From: Anaerolineales bacterium
Lineage (GTDB): Bacteria; Chloroflexota; Anaerolineae; Anaerolineales; UBA11858
Assembly: GCA_021108255.1 (NCBI GenBank)
Contig: JAIORG010000066.1
Span: forward strand, 1-34,003
DNA length: 34,003 nucleotides
Direction of reading: 5' to 3'
Each line of letters starts with the position of its first letter. The stretch's first letter is position 1. Positions 27,684 through 34,003 of this stretch are shown piece after piece. Under the pieces are notes generated by a model. That model saw nothing but the letters and a program-made list of their open reading frames with translations, searched no databases and was not told the DNA's origin. Both the position numbers and the translations under genes were made by a program.

Positions 27684-29390
27684 ATGAAAACCCCTGGATT
27701 TGAAGTATTTATGACCCTGAACTGGGAAGGTATCCAGCCCTTATATCAGCAGTTGGAGGATATTGAGCTGACTGAAGAATCTCTGGATTTATGGATGGAG
27801 GGTTGGTCTGATCTGAGGAAATTGGTGGATGAACGATATGCCCGCCTGGTGCTGGCAACTCACCTGGATACTACTGATGAGGAAAAAGAGAAGCGTTTCC
27901 ACGATTTTTTGGAGCATGTCTACCCATCCGCGCAGGCTGCTGACCAGTGTTTAAAGGAGAAACTTCTAGGGAGTGAATTGACGCCAAAGGGAATGGCGTT
28001 AGTGTTAAAGAAAATGCAGGCGGAAGCAGATCTGTTCTGCGAGGATAACCTGCCTTTGATGACGGAAGAGAGTAAACTTGGAACTCAATACAGTAAAATC
28101 CTCGGCGCACAAACTGTTCAGTGGCAGGAGGAGGAACTGACCTTGGTGCAGGTTAAATCTGCCCTTTTAACCACAGACAGGGCGGTCCGGAAAGAACTCT
28201 GGGAGCTCTCGTCCCAGCGTCAACTTGAGGATAGGGAGGCTATTAACGAACTCTGGAAGAAGTTCTTGGCAGTTCGGGGAAAAATGGCGTCCAATGCGGA
28301 TTTTCCGGATTATCGGGCTTTCCGCTGGCAGCAGCAGCTCCGGCTGGATTACAGCCCCAAGGAAAGCCGGCAATTTATTGACGCAGTGAAGGAAGTAGTT
28401 GTCCCGGCAGCAACGCGTGTTTACGACCGGTATCAATCCCGACTGGGTATAGATCAAGTCCGCCCCTGGGATTTGATGAACAATCAAACTACCTTCAGTC
28501 TGCCCGCCATCCAGGCTTTTAAAACTGAGGAGGAGTTCACCTCCCGGGTGGGGAATATACTTGATTGTCTGGATCCAGTATTGGGTGGATATTTTAAATC
28601 CATGCGGGAAAATGATTTGCTGGATTTGATGAATCGGAAAGGGAAAGGGCCGGGTGGTTTTTGCACCTCATTCGCTACCCTGGGTGTGCCGTTTATTTTT
28701 ATGAATGCGGTTGGTCAAGGATCCGATCTGCGGGTGCTTTTCCATGAAAGCGGCCATGCTTTCCATGTCTTTGAGCGGATTAATCTACCTTATCATCACC
28801 AATGGCGGTCGGGAATGGAGTTTGCGGAAGTCGCTTCAACAGCTATGGAGTTATTGGCTGAGCCCTACCTTTCAGAAGATAAGGGAGGATTTTTGTCCGC
28901 TGAGGATGCAGCCCGGACCAGATTATTAAACCTGGAGGAGAAGCTGCTTTTCTGGCCGTATATGTCAGTTGTGGTTGATTTCCAACACTGGGTTTATGAG
29001 AATCATAGCCTGGCCAGCAACCCGGATGCCTGTGATAACAAATGGTCGGAATTGATTGACTACTATATGCCCGGCATTAACTGGGAAGGATATGAAGATG
29101 TGAAGATGACCGGGTGGCATCGAAAACTCCATATCCATCAAGCGCCTTTTTATTACATTGAATATGGCTTGGCTTCACTAGGCGCATTTCAAATTTGGGA
29201 GAATGCCCAGAAAGATCGGGCAAAAGCGCTTCAGGATTACCGCCAGTCTTTGGCGCTGGGCGGTACTGCGACTCTTCCCGAGTTGTACAATGCTGCAGGT
29301 GCGAACCTGTCGTTTGATTCGGACACCCTGGGTTCAGCAGTTCAGTTAATTGAAAAAACCATGGCTGAACTAGAAACACAGCTGACTTGA
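27684..29390 (+). CDS. M3 family oligoendopeptidase
   Basis: DLRVLFHESGHAFHVF (HExGH), SGMEFAEVASTAMELLA. Confidence 0.94.
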   Translation: MKTPGFEVFMTLNWEGIQPLYQQLEDIELTEESLDLWMEGWSDLRKLVDERYARLVLATHLDTTDEEKEKRFHDFLEHVYPSAQAADQCLKEKLLGSELTPKGMALVLKKMQAEADLFCEDNLPLMTEESKLGTQYSKILGAQTVQWQEEELTLVQVKSALLTTDRAVRKELWELSSQRQLEDREAINELWKKFLAVRGKMASNADFPDYRAFRWQQQLRLDYSPKESRQFIDAVKEVVVPAATRVYDRYQSRLGIDQVRPWDLMNNQTTFSLPAIQAFKTEEEFTSRVGNILDCLDPVLGGYFKSMRENDLLDLMNRKGKGPGGFCTSFATLGVPFIFMNAVGQGSDLRVLFHESGHAFHVFERINLPYHHQWRSGMEFAEVASTAMELLAEPYLSEDKGGFLSAEDAARTRLLNLEEKLLFWPYMSVVVDFQHWVYENHSLASNPDACDNKWSELIDYYMPGINWEGYEDVKMTGWHRKLHIHQAPFYYIEYGLASLGAFQIWENAQKDRAKALQDYRQSLALGGTATLPELYNAAGANLSFDSDTLGSAVQLIEKTMAELETQLT

Positions 29391-29534
29391 ATATCCGGGT
29401 AAGATATAAATAAGGAAAACTAGAATTATCCTGGTTTTGGTTCCAGTATCTGGGTGAATTATTTGTCATTGCCCGAGGGAGAAACTCTCCGTTATAATAA
29501 ATTTTCAGTTTAGTGATTAGGAAAAAGGGAAACA

Positions 29535-30548
29535 ATGGACAAAATACTAAAGGTTGTCATTCCCATGGCTGGCTACGGGAAGCGGCTCCGACCTCATACT
29601 TGGAGCCGACCTAAACAGCTGATTAGCATGGCTGGTAAAAACGTTATTGAGCATGTGCTGGATACATTCTCTACCCTTCCTGAAGACATAAAGATTGAAT
29701 TTGTCTTTATTGTCGGCTATTTGGGGGAAACAATTCAGGCCTTTATGGAAGCAGAGTATCCGGATCTGACTGTGCATTATGTGGTCCAGGAGGAAATGCG
29801 CGGCCAATCCCATGCTATTTACCTTGCCAAAGAACATATCAATGGCCCGATGATCATGGTTTTTGCGGACACATTGATTGAAACTAACCTTGCTTTCCTG
29901 GAGCAGGAAAAATCAGATATTGTCGCCTGGGTTAAGCCAGTACCGGATCCCCGGCGGTTTGGTGTTGCCGAGGTAGGCAAGGATCAGCAGGTTACACGCT
30001 TAATTGAAAAACCAGAAGCCATGGATAACAACCTGGCACTGGTTGGTTTCTATTATTTCAAAAAAGGCCAGGATTTAATCCAGGCCATTGAAAAACAGAT
30101 GGACCAAAAAGTCCAGCTTAAAGGGGAGTTTTTCCTGGCGGACGCAATAAACATTATGCTTGATGGGGAAAGTTGTAACATGCGTATCCAGAAAGTCAAT
30201 GTTTGGCTGGATGCCGGCACATTTGAAGCAGTGTTGAGCACCAACCGTTACTTACTGGAGCACGGATATGATAATTCCGAAAAAGCCGGAGGACGAATGG
30301 GAGTTAATATCATTCCTCCTGTTTATATTCATCCCGAAGCGGAAGTGGAATCTTCGGTCATCGGACCTCACACTGCCATTGAAGCTGGCTGCCGAATATT
30401 TGGAAGTATTATCCAGAATTCCATCGTGGAGAAGAATACCCAGATAGAAGACGTGATTCTGGAAGGTTCCATGATAGGGCAAAATAGCCGGTTGAAGGGG
30501 GGATCCTATTCTATCAATATCGGGGACAATACAGAGGTAGAACTCTGA
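29535..30548 (+). CDS. sugar-1-phosphate nucleotidyltransferase with C-terminal left-handed beta-helix
   Basis: VVIPMAGYGKRLRPHTWSRPKQLISMAGKNVIEHVLD; C-terminal hexapeptide-like repeats. Confidence 0.92.
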   Translation: MDKILKVVIPMAGYGKRLRPHTWSRPKQLISMAGKNVIEHVLDTFSTLPEDIKIEFVFIVGYLGETIQAFMEAEYPDLTVHYVVQEEMRGQSHAIYLAKEHINGPMIMVFADTLIETNLAFLEQEKSDIVAWVKPVPDPRRFGVAEVGKDQQVTRLIEKPEAMDNNLALVGFYYFKKGQDLIQAIEKQMDQKVQLKGEFFLADAINIMLDGESCNMRIQKVNVWLDAGTFEAVLSTNRYLLEHGYDNSEKAGGRMGVNIIPPVYIHPEAEVESSVIGPHTAIEAGCRIFGSIIQNSIVEKNTQIEDVILEGSMIGQNSRLKGGSYSINIGDNTEVEL

Positions 30549-30585
30549 TAAATATTTTTCCACAGCATACCTCCTGGGGAGTTAA

Positions 30586-31749
30586 ATGAGCCGAGAATTC
30601 GTCGCCGAACGCGTTGCTACTCTTAAACCATCAGGCATCAGGAAATTTTTTGACATCGTTGCTACGATGGATGATGTGATCTCGCTTGGGATCGGGGAGC
30701 CGGATTTCACAACTCCGGAACCCATTCTGGAGGCAGGCATTAAGGCGATCAGGAATGGAGAGACCCATTACACCTCGAATGCCGGCATTTATGAACTCAG
30801 AGAAGCAATCTCTGACTTGCTTGAGGAAAAATACCAGGTCCGATATGACCCTGCTGATGAGGTTGTGATTACAGTAGGAGTATCAGAGGCGCTTTACCTG
30901 GCGCTGACAGCTGTGATTAATCCGGGAGAGGAAATTATTATCCCTACCCCTTGTTTTGTTTCCTATCAGGCGGAAGTGATTCTGGCAGGCGGCGTACCGA
31001 TTGAAATTCCAGGGTCAATAGAGAATAAGTTTCAGCCAGAACCAGGGTTAATTGAAGCTGCTATCACACCGCAGACCAAGGCAATCTTCATTGGATTTCC
31101 CAATAACCCTACCGGCGCTGTGGCAACCCGGGAGAATTTACTTGAAATCAGTCGAATCGCGGAAGAACACGATTTGGTAGTTATTTCAGATGAAATCTAT
31201 GACAGTCTGGTTTATGGAGTGGAGCATGTTTGTTTTGCATCACTGCCGGGAATGAAGAAGCGAACCATCACTCTGGGGGGATTCTCAAAAAGTTATGCGA
31301 TGACGGGTTGGCGGGTGGGTTACGCGGCAGCGCCGGCAGAGATTCTACACGGATTAGTTCGGATTCATCAATATACCGTCATGTCCGCACCTTCCATATC
31401 GCAGTTGGCAGCTCTGGCTGCATTGCAACATGGGGCTGACTACGCGGAAGAGATGCGGGTAAAATATGACCGCCGCCGGCAGCTAATCGTCTCCCGGTTA
31501 AATGACATTGGACTGGAAACTTTTATGCCGCAGGGCGCATTTTATGCTTTCCCGAAAATCGAGAGTACGGGCCTGGATGATGATCAGTTTGCTCATAAAT
31601 TACTGAAAGAAGAAAAGGTGGCGGTTGTCCCCGGTTCTGCTTTCGGTGCCGGCGGTGCTGGTTTTGTGCGCTGTTCCTATGCAACCAGTTATGAAAAGAT
31701 TGAAAAAGCGCTTGATCGGATTGAAATTTTTGTGAATCACTGCAGCTAA
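30586..31749 (+). CDS. pyridoxal phosphate-dependent aminotransferase class I/II
   Basis: ISLGIGEPDFTTPEPI, FPNNPTGAV, LGGFSKSYAMTGWRVGY (PLP Lys). Confidence 0.95.
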   Translation: MSREFVAERVATLKPSGIRKFFDIVATMDDVISLGIGEPDFTTPEPILEAGIKAIRNGETHYTSNAGIYELREAISDLLEEKYQVRYDPADEVVITVGVSEALYLALTAVINPGEEIIIPTPCFVSYQAEVILAGGVPIEIPGSIENKFQPEPGLIEAAITPQTKAIFIGFPNNPTGAVATRENLLEISRIAEEHDLVVISDEIYDSLVYGVEHVCFASLPGMKKRTITLGGFSKSYAMTGWRVGYAAAPAEILHGLVRIHQYTVMSAPSISQLAALAALQHGADYAEEMRVKYDRRRQLIVSRLNDIGLETFMPQGAFYAFPKIESTGLDDDQFAHKLLKEEKVAVVPGSAFGAGGAGFVRCSYATSYEKIEKALDRIEIFVNHCS

Positions 31750-31783
31750 AACCAGTATTCAGTAGTCAGGAAATCAAATAATT

Positions 31784-31917
31784 CTGTCTTTGCGAGGGAG
31801 CGGAGAGGACGAAGCAATCTCATGGAAATTTCAAGAGTTACCAGTCTTCATTGGTAGTTGGAGATGATTTGGAGATTGCCGAGTCAGGAAGCTAAGCTTC
31901 CTTTTTCTCAATGACAG
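31784..31917. repeat. MITE-like/REP-like intergenic element
   Basis: Imperfect terminal inverted repeats CTGTCTTTGCGAG … CTCAATGACAG; internal GAAGCAATCTC … GAGATTGCC inverted pair; matches the widespread TGTCATTGCGAGG…GAAGCAATCTC type. Confidence 0.7.
31886..31906 (+). terminator. possible intrinsic terminator of the aminotransferase, inside the MITE-like element
   Basis: AGGAAGCT-A-AGCTTCCT followed by TTTTT. Confidence 0.5.
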
Positions 31918-32012
31918 TAAAAACATTAACCTCCCCCTATCTCTCCCCTTTTCTCTTTGCCCATTCGTCATTCTATTTCTAGCTTGGGCTTCCGTCCTCG
32001 GTCCCCTGCACT

Positions 32013-32052
32013 ATGTCCTGAGTGTAGTGTGTGTTTAGCGCGTCGAAAGGTC
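32013..32052. repeat. degenerate REP-like repeat (TGTCCTGAGTGTAG…AGCGCGTCGAAAGG)
   Basis: Resembles the ATCCTGAG…CGAAGGAT family seen at 8208. Confidence 0.4.
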
Positions 32053-32057
32053 CGATC

Positions 32058-34003
32058 TTACAAGATCGCAGGCGGATTAACCTCGATAATCCAATCCGGT
32101 CCTGGAGGATGGTCTCGCACCAGGTCTATCGGATTGGGTCCTTTCAGCAGGATCTGCCAGCGTGTTTTCCCCCGGATTCTAGTGAAGTATGGAGGGACCG
32201 GTCCCACCAACCTGGTAGCCTGGTATCCTTCGATTTCAATCCATCCCTGAAGCGCGGCAGCATAGGCGCGGGCTTCGGCTTCTGCGGCTTTGGGATCTGC
32301 TGACCGGGTTTCCAGTCTGACCAGATTGGTAAATGGAGGATAGCCAAGATCACGACGATATTCCAGTTCCTGCTGGTAAAAATCACGGTAGTTATGCCGG
32401 GAAGCGGCCTGGATCACATAATGGTCTGGTTCGAACGTTTGCAGAATTACCTCACCACCAAGTGGACTGCGCCCTGCCCTGCCCGCTACCTGGGTCAGTA
32501 CTTGAAAAGTCCGTTCCGCAGCTCGGTAATCTGGCAGGTGTAGACCGGTATCCGCCAGCACAACTCCGACCAGGGTGACTAAAGGAAGATCCAACCCTTT
32601 GGCAAGCATCTGTGTGCCAACCAATACATCAGCCCGGTGAGAAGAGAATTCCTCCATGATCTTCCAGTGAGCTCCTTTTGTCCGGGTTGTATCTCTGTCC
32701 CAGCGCATGGTGCGGATTCCTGGAATCAGCTTCTGTAAGGCTGATTCAACCTGCTCGGTACCTGTTCCCAGGTGGCGGATACGGGGGCTTCCGCAGGAGG
32801 GGCAGGTCCGGGGAATGTTTCTCCGGTAATCACAGTGGTGACAATGGAGAGCTCTGTCCATTTTGTGGGCAGTAAGAGAGGTGTCACAGCGGGGACAGCG
32901 GAGAGCCTTTCCGCAATCCCGGCAAAAGACATAAGAAGAACTGCCCCGGCGGTTTAAGAACAAAATTGCCTGCAGGTTTTTATTAAATGTAGAAAACAAG
33001 GCATCTTGGAGAGAGCGGCTGAAAATTGAGCGATTGCCACCTTTTAGCTCAACCCGCATATCAACAATCTCGACCTGCGGCAGATCTGCCATTTGCAGAT
33101 TCTCATTAAGTTTCTGATAACGTTGGGTTTCTGGATTCAGTTCTGATTGTTTCAGCTGGACCTGGATGGATTCTCGGTGAGCGAGAATCCGCTCAGGGAG
33201 CGACAGGTAGCGCCAGTCTCCATGGGAGGTCATGTACATACTGGTAATATCAGGCGTGGCAGAACCCAGGATACAAACGGCCCCGGTTAGCGCTGAATAG
33301 CAGACTGCGGAATGGACGGCGTGATAACGGGGGGAGATGTCACCCTGGTAGTAGGAGCCGTCATGGCATTCATCCACCACAATTAAACCCAGATCAGGGA
33401 ATGGGGTGAATAAGGCACTGCGAGGGCCGACAACGATTGAAAGTTTTCCCTCACGGGCTAACCGCCAGGTGTCATACCTTTCACCCGGAGAAAGTTCAGA
33501 ATGCAGAACACCCACTTGCTCCGGGAAGCGGCTCATAAACCGGCTGACAGTTTGTGGGGTCAAGGCAATTTCTGGAACGAGGATGATGGCTTGTTTTTCC
33601 AGGGCAAGGGCCTGGTCAACAGCCTTCATGTAGATTTCTGTTTTTCCGGAACCGGTGACGCCAAAGAGCAGGTAAGGAGTCGGATTTTCTTCCTCAAATG
33701 AGCTTTGTATGGCATCCCAAACTATTTTCTGATCCTCGGTCAATGTTGGTGATTGGGAGGGGAGAACCTGTATCCCTTTCAGTGGGTCTCGCATGACAGG
33801 AACTTCCAGGATTTGAACAAGGCTTCTTTTAATAAGCTGTTTCAGATCGTTAAGATTGGCCCCGGTTTGTTGATAGATATCAGATAAAGGCAGTTCACTT
33901 TTACTCTCCATCGCCAGACGGAGGGCAGTCTGTCTTCGCTTCAAAGCTTCAGGATAACCTGGTTTTGCCAGGGTATCCATTTGATTCATAGCCTCCGCAG
34001 GTT
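32058..34003 (-). CDS. priA: primosomal protein N' (PriA helicase), N-terminus beyond the right edge
   Basis: LLFGVTGSGKTEIYMKAVDQAL (Walker A), VVDECHDGSYYQ, zinc-binding CRDCGKALRCPRCDTSLTAHKMDRALHCHHCDYRRNIPRTCPSCGS; frame remains open upstream of the Met at 33989. Confidence 0.97.
   Translation of the reverse strand, partial: PAEAMNQMDTLAKPGYPEALKRRQTALRLAMESKSELPLSDIYQQTGANLNDLKQLIKRSLVQILEVPVMRDPLKGIQVLPSQSPTLTEDQKIVWDAIQSSFEEENPTPYLLFGVTGSGKTEIYMKAVDQALALEKQAIILVPEIALTPQTVSRFMSRFPEQVGVLHSELSPGERYDTWRLAREGKLSIVVGPRSALFTPFPDLGLIVVDECHDGSYYQGDISPRYHAVHSAVCYSALTGAVCILGSATPDITSMYMTSHGDWRYLSLPERILAHRESIQVQLKQSELNPETQRYQKLNENLQMADLPQVEIVDMRVELKGGNRSIFSRSLQDALFSTFNKNLQAILFLNRRGSSSYVFCRDCGKALRCPRCDTSLTAHKMDRALHCHHCDYRRNIPRTCPSCGSPRIRHLGTGTEQVESALQKLIPGIRTMRWDRDTTRTKGAHWKIMEEFSSHRADVLVGTQMLAKGLDLPLVTLVGVVLADTGLHLPDYRAAERTFQVLTQVAGRAGRSPLGGEVILQTFEPDHYVIQAASRHNYRDFYQQELEYRRDLGYPPFTNLVRLETRSADPKAAEAEARAYAAALQGWIEIEGYQATRLVGPVPPYFTRIRGKTRWQILLKGPNPIDLVRDHPPGPDWIIEVNPPAIL

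Noticed and set aside
1-34003. CRISPR array, rRNA or toxin-antitoxin/defence operon
   Set aside because: No regularly spaced direct repeats, no rRNA-like sequence and no recognisable defence genes; the AAA-DUF4143 gene alone is not sufficient evidence.

Overview
Chromosomal-looking, gene-dense window with a Chloroflexota/Anaerolineae-like flavour (taxonomy inferred from gene content only). The left third carries an ABC-2 exporter (ATPase truncated by the left edge), TfoX-like and methyltransferase genes, EamA and TauE/SafE transporters, an M50-like membrane protein that has lost its catalytic Glu, a YdcZ-like transporter, a cold-shock gene, a PH-like membrane protein and a divergent arginase-family protein. 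The middle carries a patatin, a secreted HEWTH protein, a DsbA-like/cyclophilin fusion lipoprotein, PrsW, DedA, an AAA-DUF4143 ATPase and a tyrosine-recombinase relic. Beside these is an AT-rich three-gene surface-polymer-like cassette: an AlkP/sulfatase-fold membrane transferase, a 54-aa YLDPGTGS microprotein absent from the ORF track, and a NoeA-like kinase-fold/methyltransferase. The right part is mostly housekeeping: acpS, an M16 pair, holA, epimerase, 3-methyladenine glycosylase, bactofilin, esterase lipoprotein, M3 peptidase, nucleotidyltransferase, aminotransferase and priA (truncated by the right edge). The main unexplained signals are: (1) the transferase/microprotein/NoeA-like cassette; (2) a cold-shock gene with an intrinsic-terminator-like hairpin in its leader whose loop is perfectly complementary over 9 nt to the loop region of its 3' terminator; (3) a paired palindromic operator with the -35 box at its centre, giving an almost leaderless AAA-DUF4143 transcript; (4) an HNLAH pseudoprotease candidate; (5) the oxidoreductase-prolyl isomerase fusion. 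No CRISPR array, rRNA or tRNA was recognised.
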